This document shows, in pieces, positions 27,801-35,122 of a DNA stretch of 64,000 nt (positions are counted from its first letter, which is position 1; each line of letters opens with the position of its first letter). Source of the stretch: Amblyornis subalaris. Lineage: Eukaryota > Chordata > Aves > Passeriformes > Ptilonorhynchidae. The position numbers were made by a program, and so were the translations under genes. The notes beneath the pieces were generated by a model. It did not search any database and was not told the DNA's origin. It saw only the letters and a list, made by a program, of their open reading frames with translations. The DNA lies in NCBI GenBank assembly GCA_018881555.1, contig JACAXG010000009.1, positions 12,671,326 through 12,735,325 of the forward strand. The letters run 5' to 3'.

Positions 27801-27922
27801 TCCCGCAGCTCGGCCTCGAAGCTGTCCACCACCGGGTTGCCCCGCACCACGGCCCCGAAGAAAGCGGCGTGCGGGGGCTGCGGGCCGGCGGTGGGGAGCG
27901 GCGGCCCGGCGGGGCCCGCCAT
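751..27922 (-). CDS. CFAP54: CFAP54, 5' part: 19 coding exons, 807 codons, continuing off the left edge
   Basis: The family protein is a large scaffold of the central-pair apparatus (C1d projection) of motile cilia and flagella, needed for normal beating. Mouse mutants show hydrocephalus, mucus accumulation and male infertility. I read 19 exons on the minus strand from 27922 to 751, totalling 2421 nt in one open frame with matching phases throughout. Peptides such as LPEWYYNERLVKVGD, EYKLALLQCYERYLQQF, NLQNQESLQTCLNVL, ALPQENLCWLIYNGT and ELIQAQHRVAVKLL match the mammalian CFAP54 N-terminal region as I remember it. This region is mostly alpha-helical and is covered by a family-specific N-terminal domain (DUF4486, from memory). 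I see no signal peptide or membrane segment. The start is the first in-frame ATG, with A at -3 and G at +4. About three quarters of the protein (full length near 3000 residues) lies outside the window. The identification is strong; the human comparison is from memory, not an alignment. Confidence 0.95.
873..1851 (-). other. CFAP54 intron 18
   Basis: Plain AT-rich intron of 979 bp. I see nothing in it beyond short A runs. Confidence 0.8.
1852..1999 (-). CDS. CFAP54: CFAP54 exon 18
   Basis: 148 nt, codons 718-766 plus one base. The acceptor is tatttattag|GTGGAC and the donor CACAAG|GTAGGT. The peptide has a Gly/Asn-rich linker (GCGNGETGTDNG), then VTDLHLELIQAQHRVAVKLL and KITQ. The ELIQAQHRVA core is highly conserved in the family as I remember it. 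Confidence 0.94.
2000..3234 (-). other. CFAP54 intron 17
   Basis: 1235 bp, nearly half of which is the solo LTR at 2509-3068. The rest is unremarkable AT-rich sequence. Confidence 0.85.
2509..3068 (+). mobile_element. Endogenous retrovirus solo LTR (ERV-L-like), in CFAP54 intron 17
   Basis: About 560 bp beginning TGTGCTGG and ending CCACAACA, so it has the TG...CA ends of an LTR. ATTAAA at 2947-2952 is a plausible polyadenylation signal. No internal retroviral genes adjoin it, so it is a solo LTR formed by recombination. The flanking five bases (caact and ctaat) do not match, so the target duplication has decayed or my ends are slightly off. It is antisense to CFAP54. The same family occurs at 12087-12635. 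The family assignment is from memory of songbird LTRs. Confidence 0.8.
3235..3363 (-). CDS. CFAP54: CFAP54 exon 17
   Basis: 129 nt, codons 675-717, phase 0 at both ends. The acceptor is tttcatttcag|AAAACT and the donor ACAAAG|GTAAAG. The peptide begins KTPTEQLQIAYEILEKAIND and ends SIFDNCCTK. It is helical and charged. Confidence 0.92.
3364..4329 (-). other. CFAP54 intron 16
   Basis: 966 bp of AT-rich intron with one N at 3607. No feature was recognised. Confidence 0.75.
4330..4388 (-). CDS. CFAP54: CFAP54 exon 16 (59 nt)
   Basis: A short exon encoding GKRSASLSQDETCDMPEILM. The donor is CTGATG|GTAATG. The acceptor is placed at tataaaaaag|GAAAAA, the only AG that carries the single base from exon 15 into the one frame without a stop. 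The acceptor context is purine-rich just before the AG, so the exact left boundary of the peptide is less certain than elsewhere. Phase agrees on both sides. Confidence 0.75.
4389..6132 (-). other. CFAP54 intron 15
   Basis: 1744 bp, AT-rich, with single Ns at 4936, 5309 and 5682. No exon or repeat was recognised. Confidence 0.75.
6133..6280 (-). CDS. CFAP54: CFAP54 exon 15
   Basis: 148 nt, codons 606-654 plus one base. The acceptor is ccatttttag|TGGGTT and the donor AAGGAG|GTAAAG. The peptide begins WVHILWIINEIIEKSN, continues FAEITLCLTAILENVADS, and ends in a charged stretch (SESKEKG). The helix-turn pattern matches the mammalian protein at this point from memory. Confidence 0.93.
6281..7276 (-). 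other. CFAP54 intron 14
   Basis: 996 bp with Ns at 6598 and 7098. No feature was recognised. Confidence 0.8.
7277..7411 (-). CDS. CFAP54: CFAP54 exon 14
   Basis: 135 nt, codons 561-605, phase 0 at both ends. The acceptor is tctttccag|AATGTC. The donor is the weak CCAA|GTACTC, chosen because it is the one that leads in phase to the WVHILW exon. The peptide begins NVHLDKEILVDVVMCLWQKC and ends DYLEYIHEHRAYQ. The LWQKC motif is a strong family match. Confidence 0.92.
7412..9339 (-). other. CFAP54 intron 13
   Basis: 1928 bp. The part around 8240-8460 is less AT-rich and could be an old unrecognised repeat. Nothing else stands out. Confidence 0.75.
9340..9425 (-). CDS. CFAP54: CFAP54 exon 13
   Basis: 86 nt, codons 532-560. 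I place the acceptor at gaatgtag|AGGATT, since using the next AG two bases on would break phase with exon 12. The donor is AAGCAG|GTAATA. The peptide is KDSLKPGDPSHD followed by LMILATTVFSCVSTSKQ. The Cys-Val-Ser/Cys-Thr element just before the WQKC exon fits the family. Confidence 0.9.
9426..10060 (-). other. CFAP54 intron 12, with an open read-through frame at its start
   Basis: 635 bp. The frame of exon 12 stays open from 10060 to a stop at 9933-9935, giving 42 codons rich in Leu, Ile, Glu and Lys that look helical. Retention of the intron would give a truncated protein. Confidence 0.75.
10061..10229 (-). CDS. CFAP54: CFAP54 exon 12
   Basis: 169 nt, codons 476-531 plus one base. The acceptor is cttcaattag|GCTCAA and the donor TGTAGAA|GTGAGT. 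The peptide begins AQDDPTWKKAEIELQLLTLM, continues QPLVFPGKFERSSS, then becomes a polar, probably disordered linker ending EKTQTCR. The GTGAGT donor leaves one base, which pairs in phase with exon 13. The frame also stays open for 42 codons past this donor with protein-like composition, so a retained-intron isoform is possible. Confidence 0.87.
10343..10455 (-). CDS. CFAP54: CFAP54 exon 11
   Basis: 113 nt, codons 438-475. The acceptor is tcactgcag|GAGAAA and the donor TTCAG|GTAATC. The peptide begins GERGVSGDAAVKFVKLAFSY and ends ALEFVVNFLQ, a helical segment also present in the mammalian orthologue. The intron between exons 12 and 11 is short (113 nt). Confidence 0.92.
10697..10920 (-). mobile_element. 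CR1 LINE 3' fragment, CFAP54 intron 10
   Basis: It opens on the plus strand with atcatagaatcataaagg, the reverse complement of the CR1 3' tail. It continues with the typical GAAAAGACCTCCAAGATCAT block and CCACTTAACCATATCCC. No reverse-transcriptase frame is present, as is usual for 5'-truncated copies. The right end is approximate. Confidence 0.85.
11538..11640 (-). mobile_element. Short CR1 LINE 3' fragment, CFAP54 intron 10
   Basis: It begins atcatagaatatactgag and continues GTTGGAAGGGACCCACAAG and CTCCTGGCCCTGCA, a CR1 3' end on the minus strand. It belongs to a different subfamily from the copy at 10697 and shares its 3' end with the SINE at 16987-17130. It is heavily 5'-truncated. Confidence 0.8.
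11743..11817 (-). CDS. CFAP54: CFAP54 exon 10 (75 nt)
   Basis: Codons 413-437 with one base carried over at each end. The donor is TTAACAG|GTAAGC, which is strong. The acceptor is gttgaag|GTGGAG, which is atypical (A before AG, poor pyrimidine tract). The encoded peptide GERSSTNHFGVINPSS then LMQLILTG is plausible and keeps phase with both neighbours. The weaker acceptor is the main doubt; a nearby alternative acceptor in the same phase cannot be excluded. Confidence 0.82.
11818..12878 (-). other. CFAP54 intron 9
   Basis: 1061 bp, about half of it the degenerate LTR at 12087-12635. A run of A bases at about 12058-12068 lies just outside its left end. Confidence 0.85.
12087..12635 (-). mobile_element. 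Degenerate LTR of the same lineage, in CFAP54 intron 9
   Basis: Read on the minus strand, it follows the LTR at 2509-3068 in order. Shared blocks include a TTTCTTCRTAG block near the start, a TAAAACAGTGTTG-type block, CTGAGCAGTGCTTGCACAG, and an AACTCAAACCATGAG block near the end. Homology is clear but diverged, with indels, and no sharp TG/CA ends or target duplication remain. It is in the sense orientation of CFAP54. The ends are approximate. Confidence 0.7.
12879..13077 (-). CDS. CFAP54: CFAP54 exon 9
   Basis: 199 nt, codons 347-412 plus one base. The acceptor is tttcttacttag|TTGTCG and the donor CTCACAG|GTAAAA. The peptide includes LSWPCTTTEQLLVEMFEG, QFLAILEALSDRS and PPVPDEIEIRDVISELF. 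It is the largest coding exon in the window. Without splicing the frame would run only 11 codons into the intron before a stop. Confidence 0.95.
13078..13619 (-). other. CFAP54 intron 8
   Basis: 542 bp of AT-rich sequence with the three-copy 12-bp minisatellite at 13490-13525. Confidence 0.85.
13490..13525. repeat. Three 12-bp tandem units (aactgaaagaat), CFAP54 intron 8
   Basis: Units at 13490-13501, 13502-13513 and 13514-13525 differ by one base in the middle copy. It is a small minisatellite about 95 bp from the exon 8 donor. Confidence 0.85.
13620..13718 (-). CDS. CFAP54: CFAP54 exon 8, basic segment
   Basis: 99 nt, codons 314-346, phase 0 at both ends. The acceptor is ttgtgtcag|ATGTCA and the donor GTAAAT|GTAAGT. 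The peptide starts MSVMIFKRAVYESRRRSKKS and stays basic to the end (RKAVN). A dense Arg/Lys cluster at this place is also what I remember in the mammalian protein. Confidence 0.93.
13808..13921 (-). CDS. CFAP54: CFAP54 exon 7
   Basis: 114 nt, codons 276-313, phase 0 at both ends. The acceptor is tttggacag|ATATTT and the donor CTAAAG|GTATCA. The peptide begins IFARRGLIKIDELKQLE, has a Ser/Glu-rich linker, and ends EKIFKEATLK. The intron separating it from exon 8 is only 89 nt. Confidence 0.94.
13922..14330 (-). other. CFAP54 intron 6
   Basis: 409 bp; nothing was recognised. Confidence 0.85.
14331..14474 (-). CDS. CFAP54: CFAP54 exon 6
   Basis: 144 nt, codons 228-275, phase 0 at both ends. 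The acceptor is caatatag|GTCCTG. The donor is GGAGAG|GTACCT, weak and identical at its first six intron bases to the exon 4 donor. The peptide runs from VLEYLLWASICMESSVPLL through YLTWRATLYTAVAQCYFDC to QAGIHGE. It is strongly conserved from memory of the mammalian sequence. Confidence 0.95.
14475..15784 (-). other. CFAP54 intron 5
   Basis: 1310 bp. The segment 14690-15060 is less AT-rich and may be an old transposon, but I could not name it. Confidence 0.75.
15785..15843 (-). CDS. CFAP54: CFAP54 exon 5 (59 nt)
   Basis: A short exon completing the Gly codon begun in exon 4 and encoding GTIHIYTICRHLMMMGHSAK. The acceptor is tttttgcag|GTACTA and the donor GCTAAG|GTATGG. It ends in phase 0. 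Its size and phase make it easy for gene finders to miss. Confidence 0.93.
16987..17130 (+). mobile_element. Chimeric SINE: tRNA-Ile-like head with CR1 tail (TguSINE1-like), CFAP54 intron 4
   Basis: The first part resembles a tRNA-Ile(AAU): A-box-like TAGCTCAGTCAG at 16995-17006, GGTGCTAATAATGC around the anticodon, B-box-like GGTTTCAATCC at 17039-17049, then TGGGCCA. The remainder (about 17071-17130) is a CR1 3' end, with GATCCTTGTGGGTCCC and the tail ATTCTGTGATTCTGTG. The tail matches the reverse complement of the CR1 at 11538-11640, so both used the same CR1 3' end for retrotransposition. Such tRNA/CR1 SINEs are known from passerine birds (from memory). It is antisense to CFAP54. Confidence 0.8.
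17459..17520. repeat. A/C-rich low-complexity tract, CFAP54 intron 4
   Basis: Runs of A broken by single or double C bases. Its complement resembles the G/T-rich tracts at 37558 and 61604. Confidence 0.8.
17894..18065 (-). CDS. CFAP54: CFAP54 exon 4
   Basis: 172 nt, codons 151-207 plus one base. The acceptor is tctgttttag|TTCCAT. The donor is the weak AATG|GTACCT, accepted because it is the only choice that joins exon 5 in frame (G|GT ACT = Gly-Thr) and keeps the conserved IYNGT motif. The peptide includes ARNVCIYQMVCSSDRNLQNQ and ends ALPQENLCWLIYNG. This is one of the best-conserved segments in the window. Confidence 0.95.
18066..20117 (-). other. CFAP54 intron 3
   Basis: 2052 bp. There is a short duplication near 19810-19850 (agaataatgcattc twice) and an AT dinucleotide run near 18081. 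No exon or transposon was recognised. Confidence 0.75.
20118..20264 (-). CDS. CFAP54: CFAP54 exon 3
   Basis: 147 nt, codons 102-150, phase 0 at both ends. The acceptor is ttttcag|GAATAC and the donor ACTTACG|GTAGGT. The peptide begins EYKLALLQCYERYLQQF and ends NGFRDKNAALT. The helical repeat-like character (LALLQCYERYL) suits a scaffold protein. Confidence 0.95.
20265..22353 (-). other. CFAP54 intron 2
   Basis: 2089 bp with Ns at 21685 and 22037. No exon was recognised. The segment around 21660-22080 is less AT-rich than its surroundings and may be an old repeat. Confidence 0.75.
22354..22459 (-). CDS. CFAP54: CFAP54 exon 2
   Basis: 106 nt completing codon 66 and running to codon 101. The acceptor is a T-run followed by ag|AGCAAATA and the donor is ATTAAA|GTAAGT. 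The peptide includes LFNIWVKYKLRLPEWYYNER and ends in GDTLAQIK. The Trp-Tyr-Tyr motif with flanking basic residues matches the mammalian protein closely from memory. Confidence 0.93.
22995..23042. repeat. Three 16-bp tandem units (tatggtatatagagat), CFAP54 intron 1
   Basis: Units at 22995-23010, 23011-23026 and 23027-23042 differ only in the last two bases. A degenerate partial copy (gagtatagagc) precedes them. Confidence 0.85.
27107..27120. promoter_or_regulatory. Perfect 14-bp palindrome GGCACGTACGTGCC
   Basis: A perfect inverted repeat in a small CpG-rich shoulder (about 27060-27180), separated from the main island by roughly 240 bp of AT-rich sequence. It presents ACGTG on both strands, the core of hypoxia-response and bHLH-type sites. 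Function is not shown; the site lies in intron 1 of CFAP54. Confidence 0.35.
27726..27922 (-). CDS. CFAP54: CFAP54 coding exon 1 (start codon exon)
   Basis: 197 nt encoding residues 1-65 plus two bases of the next codon. It begins MAGPAGPPLP, a Pro/Ala-rich stretch, and moves into a conserved helical segment (NPVVDSFEAELRDVLGFLRR) before ending RRDLHRHG across the junction. The ATG context is gagcATGG, with A at -3 and G at +4. The donor reads CACGG|GTAGGG. The exon lies wholly inside a CpG island, which explains its high GC and the long spurious frames on the other strand. Confidence 0.88.
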
Positions 27923-27954
27923 GCTCGGCCCGGCCCAGGCGGGGACGCGTCGCT

Positions 27955-27967
27955 GTCGCCGGGCAAC
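27955..27967 (-). promoter_or_regulatory. RFX X-box motif upstream of CFAP54
   Basis: On the minus strand this reads GTTGCC-C-GGCGAC, an imperfect inverted repeat of the RFX half-site (GTNRCC / RGYNAC) with a one-base spacer. It sits 33 nt upstream of the CFAP54 ATG inside the CpG island. RFX2/RFX3, acting with FOXJ1, drive motile-cilium genes through X-boxes placed close to the start. The motif is seen; binding is inferred. Confidence 0.7.
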
Positions 27968-30900
27968 GGCCGCGGGCAGCGGCCCCGCGGGGCCGGTCCT
28001 GGACAAGCCAGGAGGTACCGTAGGAGTAGGTTTTCCACCACAACGTGTTTCACCAGGGGTGTCACTTTGAACTTACTGATTGTGTCACTGAGCCTACTGC
28101 ACGGCTACAGATAATAGAAGAAAGTATGCTTATCCTCTAAATGGTTATGTTCGTATATTAGAAAAAAGGTGGCAAACTAGGAAACAACCAGGCCATATTT
28201 ATGTTATAGAAGGTGGCCATACCAACCTATGTGTTTTGAAGTTCTTTACAGACACTATGGTAAAGAGGTTTGGGAGGGATGTGAGGGAAACCAGCTCTGT
28301 TGTCATGTTCATCATAATGATGAGCGTAAGTGACAGCTGAACTGAAAACATGAAAGTGAAAGAAATGTGGTGAATGAGCAGTGAGTCCTGGCAGCCAGGG
28401 CCTGTTGGAGTCAGTTTCTTGACATTGGATGGAAAAGGGGTGAAGCAAAGAAACACGTGAAAAGTGCATCCAGGTAATTCATAGATGACAGTAAAGGAAC
28501 TATCCTTTGAACAGCTGGAGACATGCATCATCAGCATGCTGAATTACTGGAATCAGAAAACACTGCATTAGCAAAGTCAAAGAAATGACATGGGAATCAA
28601 CTATTCTTCCTTGGAAAATGGGGAAGATGCAAAAATATAATTCATTTGTGACTAACGTGTCTGACTCATTGTACACACTGATTTTGTATTGTTACCTGCT
28701 GGGAGTTGTGTGGATCCATTGCCCAACAGGTATTGTGTGACTATGGGAAGATCAAGTGACAATGGCTATGCATTTAGGTGGGACCAAATTTAGACAGAGT
28801 GCAAGAGGGAGTGGGTTCCTCAGATATCTGTGGAGGCAGTAGAAAATTAAGACTGCAATGAAAAGACATGGCAAAAAGGTGTTGAAGCAGATTTAGAAAT
28901 TGCTGGGTTCAGGGACAAATTTTACAGAACAAATGAAATATGAGAACTTGGCTTGGAGAGCAACTACTCCGACATTTAAAGATTTTGCCTGTGCTTTGCT
29001 ATATTAACCAAAGAACTCCCTGTGACGGATACCAGATGACTAATAAAACACTGGTCTCTTGGGAAAGGCAGCTTGTGCCACTGTAAATATTGCTGGTGGC
29101 ATCTGTTTTAAGTCCCTATGAAGTTCTGAGCTAGTTTGCCTCACTAGATGGTGCTGCATCCCGAAGGGCTGATATTCACATTCATGGAATGCAGAGAGTG
29201 ATGTTCACAAACCAGCAGTGCCTAGAAGCTTCAAAGGGAACTTGAGAGACTGGAAACGAGACTGCTGAGTAAAACTTTACATATCTCTAATATTTGGGTA
29301 GCAGATTGTGGAATAAATATAACATTTGCAATTTGGATTAGGGTTTCAGCCATAGAAACAAACAGAGTCAAAGAAAACGATAAGAGAAAGGGAGGATAGC
29401 CATTCCCCAAAGGGCAAGATTGCAGAACTATGTAAAGATAAAGCTTTAACCACTCAGAGGTTAACCAGGGCATAGCTGGTCAGCCAGCTCATGAAGAGTG
29501 TTCAGTCTAAAATTCCTGGGTCAGAGTTCGACAGGATCAAAGTATGCATTCCATGCTAGGTGGAGGTTTAGTGTATGGAGGGCAGTTCTGACCCCCTTAG
29601 CACCCAGGGTGAACTATATCAAGGAACTACACCACAAACACTGTGGTGTGTATGTTATTTCAGTTTTGGATGCTTACAATATTGATTGCTATTTTACTGT
29701 TCTGGGGAAGATTCGAGTTTAAACTTCAGATAATCTCCATCTAACATTTAGTGCGTTGAACATTTAATGGGTCCAAAAGTAAAAAAGGCTTATAGATAAA
29801 TGAATAGAACTTTTTAACTTCAGAAGGAGTACAGATTCTTCAGAAGCATTCGGCTTGTATAATCTGATCTTTACAGACATAAGCTTGGTGTATACAAAAC
29901 AGTAAAAGAGTGATGGCTACTGAAGTTGCAACAGTGATAGGATAATTTCCTCAAAAGATGGAGCATACATGTATGACTTGGAAAGTTTATAGCAACTCTT
30001 TGAATTACATATGTCCCTACACCCTAAAAAAAGCGATCGGTTGATTGGAAGGCTAATGATTTATTCATCATTGGTAGGTGAACATTTAGATAGTAATTCG
30101 AATTACAGTAACATTAGGCAGAAAGTAGGTTAGATTATGGAGCGTTAGCATGGACAGGATCCCAAGCAATAGAAGTTAGGTAAATCCACTGACCCAAGCA
30201 GAGAGGGTACAGCAACCTGTGATTTAATACCATCAGGTCAGGTAGAAGAAAGCTGCCTCAGAAATAGAAGAACCCACAAAGAGTTAAATTAGTAAAAACC
30301 TGTATAGGAAGTGTCTGCTCTCATGGCTATGGGGCCAAGAGTATGCTTGAGCTGGAAAGGGGGAAAGCTTTGCTGTTAACTCATCAAGCTGCCTGCTTAC
30401 TTCTTGTGTGTCAGTTCCACTTGTGTGAATAGCAGCGGTTACTAAGAGCAAACAAAGGGGGGAAACACTGTATGATCACAGCAGAGTTGGGCAGGAAGAG
30501 TGTGCAGTGATATCTGGATACAGGGTCTGAGGTAATGTCTGCTGGGCCCTATCTAGTACATCAATCAACATTTGTTTCCTATGGATAATTCTGAGATGCA
30601 TGTTCAGATCCCTTTCTAGGATGCTTGTGGTAAATGTACACCTGAATTATGGTGCCTATAGACTTCGCTGTTTGATATTCAGAGACAAGAGGCAGTCATG
30701 GATGCTGTGTTACCAGACTTCTGCAGGGTAACTTGACAGTGCCCAGAGATTTGAAAGAGCTACATTTATGCCATCTCTTCCTTGATGCTTTCAGGAAAAA
30801 TGGTCTGAGTTGAAGTGATTGTGGGCCATCACTTAGTATCTTCAGGCTGATAGGCTAATGAAGACATGAGAATTTAAAATACTGCTTACCATACTTATGT

Positions 30901-33900
30901 ACTACATATTCAGAACTGCAATCTGCATTTACTCTCCTTGCAGTATGCCTGCCTGGTCCTAAGAGCCAGTGGGAATCCACATTGGGTAGGGAATTTCCCC
31001 TTTAAGTATGAGTGAATTGTTGGATTCAAAAAATAGAAGTAAATCTAGAGAAAGAAGCAGTAGCAGGTGTGTACTGATTCTTATGGAGAAATTCAGTTTG
31101 TGAGTTAGTCAGGCAAAACAAGGTCAAGGAAACACAATATCTTATATGACACTACAGCATTTGTTATTCACATGGTATGGGGGAATCATATATGATACAA
31201 AGTAATAGCTCTAAGTTACCTGATAAAGGTCCATAAAAAGCCATCAAATAGCTGAAAGAAGTGAACTAAGTTGCTGAATGCCAGGAGCACTGGCACTTTA
31301 TAAATGTAATGAAGTTGTCCAGTGGGAGGAGAAAAAGGAAGAATTTGTACCAAGCTTACAAGAGGCAAAACACCTGCTGGAATTCATATACCTTCCAAAT
31401 AACTAACTTTACAGAAAGCAGAGAGGTGCAGCAGACCTGCAAGCTTTTTGCTATCTCCACCTGTGGCACTTGTCTATACCTACAACTAATGAACCAGATA
31501 TGGGAATACTGGGCCTTTATGGGCAGCTATGAGAGATTATAGTCATCATTTTCTTCCCACCTCCTTGCTTCAGGGCTGTTTTTGGTAGAGTTCCTCGTGG
31601 CTAACTAATAGTGAGTGTCTTTAGACTAAGATGCTTTATGTAAATCTGCCGTTACATTCAATCAGAATTTGTGGATTCCTAACCTTATCTCAGGGCTGCT
31701 TACTACCTTCCAATAGAAAAGTTAGTAAGGAGATGAGAGATATACTGTCATGTTTTGACAGCAGTTGTGTTTTTTGCTGTACCATGAAGAAACATGTCAT
31801 GAACTAGGAAGATACATGCCTGATTGCAAAGGTAGAGAAATGTGAAAAGACGGTGGAAATAGCTTATTTAGGACACCATACAGGTAGCTTTTCAAACAAA
31901 GCAGCTGTTCAAGTCCTTTACTGAGACAGTGACACATATTTGTAAAGTATTTCAGTATTGTTCCTGTCAGTGAGCAGTATACAAAATCTGTTAGAAAATT
32001 GAATGGTCTCTGAACTCTGGAACAAAAATTAACAAAGTGGCTGACAAGCAATTGATGGTCTTTTAATATATATTGAAAGCAGATCTGGGACAGTTTTAAT
32101 GCAGGTGAATGCTAAGAGAAGGAAAATGCTAAGTTTTTACTTCAAAACAGTTCTTGGCTTCCTTTCTGATCTAGTTTGTCAGTGTTGTAAGAGGAAGGGA
32201 AAAGAGTGATCAACACAAGAAAGAACTGCAATGACTGAGAACTGTGCCAGTGCCAGGTTCTTCCAGAACTGAGTTCGAGCTTGGGGTGACAGTTGTCTCT
32301 GTGTTTTCGTTGTGTCGTATGAAAGGCTTCAGTGCCAAACTCTGAAGATGAAGGGAGAGCTTTCAAGGTTATAATACAAAAGGTTGGTGGTTTTTTTTAA
32401 ATCTGAGTGTTAATGCTCACAAAAAGGTTTCCTTTCATCATTAGGAAAATACTCTTAGGCATATAAATTAATCTCAGTTGACTTGCAGAAAATGGGAGAA
32501 AACTGGGAGAAGTGATCTCGTTCAGTTGATTTTTCCCCCCACTGCAAAGAAAGTGTAGGAGTGTGTAATATTTGTGTGAACAATCTGCAAGATTTGACTC
32601 ACCCACTCAGGTTGTATGGTTATGCCTTGAGTGGGTTAACCAATGTTTGGAGAGGGAGATACAGCAGAGGTTTTATATAGCTGCTTGAGTTTGTAAGAGG
32701 TTTAAATTGAAACAGATTCTGAGATCTTCGTGGTCTTAAGTACCAAAGGCAGCAGTTGGACTTACGAAAGTCCGTGAGTGACTTTCCAAAAATGGAAATA
32801 CTGCTTCAATGAGAGATTTTGCCTACAGTTCATGTTATTTTCTTTATTTGTTTAAGATATACTTTATTCCAGTTTACAAGTAAATTCTACTCAAGCAGAC
32901 ATCAATTGATGATGAGCTTGTTTTGCAAAGACTTCCAGGAACCTGCAAATATTTTGTCTGAGAATGTACTATTTTCAATTCACTAGAGAGACCATGGAGG
33001 AAAGTTCGTGTCTCACTTAGAGATCTTGCCTCAAACCTCAGGAAGCTGTAGGGGTTCTTCTAATGAAGAAGCTACACCTAAGCCTAGTTTAGAGCAATAG
33101 TAAAGATGTCTTGCAAAAAAGCTCTGTAAATCCCTTCCAATCAGGAAAAGGTGAAAGTCTGAACAAGATTTTTAATGATGTGCATGGAAGTATCTTAGAC
33201 ACACAATAAAAACGTGGAACACTTAGCTGTATGTATAAAAAAGCTAGAGAGAGTTCTTAGCTAAAGACAACATCCAATTTATTGAGCAGAGACAGGCAAG
33301 ACAGTTATATTTCCTATGGAATGTGAAGTACCAGAGATGGAGTGTGGAAATTATTTCTATTTTAGCTACCTTCAGCTTGAGCTGATTGCTAGGTAGGCAT
33401 CTAGTAGTTAGATTTCATTTTGGAAAAAAAGTGGTGGCTTGTTTTGTTTAGAATAACATTTTCTTTATTTCATAAATATTCTCAAGACAAATTTTAAATG
33501 AGAGAAAGTATAGCCTATTCTAAGAAATAAATTAGTTCTGAGGATCTTCCCAAATTCTCCTGAAGCCAAGTATGACAGTGCATTTTTATTCATATTCTCC
33601 TGACGCACATTTGCTGTTTATAATTCTGAGCTGCTGCAAATGCTGTAGATAGAAATAATCTTGGGGAAGTTACACTATTGTTTGTATATATAACTCCTGA
33701 GTAGCCAAATGCATCCTTATCATAACTCTTTCTGTGTTGTGCATTTGGCCTGGGTGTACTCACAGGATCGAAATAGACTCTTCTAGGAATTAACTGTTGG
33801 CAACAAACAACGGCACACCTAAAATAACCTGGTGATGCTCTCCAGTATTTTTAGATCAATGCATTTCTGTTCAGGCCTTTTCTTACTGCATTACAGCATG

Positions 33901-35090
33901 AATTTTGAAACTTTTTGACATCATTGCTTTCATTTTCCATTCTTACTAGTTTCACACTTGCTTGCAGGAATATTTTACTCCAAGGTCAAAGTATCTGCTG
34001 ATTGAGTTTTTTTTCAAGCAGCTGACAGAAATCGTTTTGGACAATAGCCTGACCTTGGAATAGGATATTTAGCAGCCTGGAAGTCAGCAGTAGAAAATGA
34101 CACAATGTGGTAGAGAAGTTATTTTTTGGTTATTAAGCATTGCTTATTCAAGGAAGTAGAAAAAGCAAATCTTTCTTTTCACAGAGTTATTTGGATTTTT
34201 CATATTTTTCAATAGTTTTTTTAAATATTCTATGTTTATAGATTTTTCCTAATAGCATAAACCATTCTAAGCTTTTTATATATATTATTTCTAATAATGA
34301 TATGCGTAATTATGTTATTGTGAGCTTTTATCTTAATACTTCAGTATTTTAGAAAAATAATGTTTAAGAACAAGTAATTGTTTTGCATGCTACATACATG
34401 TGAAAAGATTCAACAAAAATAAAATTGTAATCTTCACCCTCTTCTCCCTCAGAATTTCAAATTAACAAAAGCGAACAATTGTCTTTTCTCTACATGATGA
34501 CACTTTAGGAAAAACAGAAATTGCTATCAGCACTTTACTGTGTTTAATTGATGCAGTAACAAAAAGTAGTTAGACCTTGGCCTCACAAATATAGATTAAA
34601 CTTTGGTAGCAAGTTTTGAAAATTTTGCTAAAACGCTTTAAGGTGGACATACGGCTCTTCATCTGCTAGATATGGATATATTAAAATGGCCATTTTTTTA
34701 CCCAGTGGATCTACTTCATATACTCTGGCAGATTTATTACATTTACAGACAAAAACATGGTATTTACCTTTGTAGAATCAAAGTAAATGGGCTTGGTTGT
34801 ATTCCTTCTTCTGTATTGTTAGAAATAGAGTTGCTTCATAAATTGTCCTTAAGGAAGAAAATTTTGTTATGCTGTACCTGTATAATTCCATTATAAGACT
34901 GACAGAGTGGTTCCTTACAGAAGGCAGACAGAACTTCCCTGAAGTCAAGCATTATACATCCATCTGAGCTAGCACAAAAGGTAACTAAAATATAATTTTG
35001 TCATCAGACACCGAATCACTAGGTATCAGACATGAATAAAAAAACCATGATGATTTGTAGGTCTAAGACTATGGGTGCATCTACATTAGC

Positions 35091-35122
35091 AAAGTGTACT
35101 CTTGTGATCAAGAGTACACTTT
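35091..35122. repeat. Hairpin: 13-bp perfect inverted repeat, 6-nt loop
   Basis: Arms aaagtgtactctt (35091-35103) and aagagtacacttt (35110-35122) flank gtgatc. The palindrome is intergenic. No longer terminal repeats were found around it. It could be a remnant of a palindromic DNA transposon or a structured RNA element. Confidence 0.8.

Larger units (their letters stand above)
27420..28020 (-). promoter_or_regulatory. CpG-island promoter of CFAP54
   Basis: A block of about 600 bp dense in CpG and G+C, in sharp contrast to AT-rich flanks. It covers the start-codon exon, the first few hundred bases of intron 1 and about 100 bp of upstream sequence. I see no TATA box. The transcription start is not visible directly; it should lie within roughly 100-150 bp to the right of 27922. 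Long open frames on both strands here result from low stop-codon frequency in GC-rich DNA. Confidence 0.85.

Noticed and set aside
27363..28070. Long overlapping open frames on both strands (up to 230 codons) over the first CpG island
   Set aside because: They are Arg/Pro/Ala/Gly-rich translations of GC-rich DNA with few stop codons. Only the minus-strand frame from 27922 to 27726 joins other CFAP54 exons in phase.
28199..28537. 112-codon minus-strand open frame just upstream of CFAP54
   Set aside because: It lies beyond the likely transcription start and its translation matches nothing known. It does not join CFAP54 exon 1.
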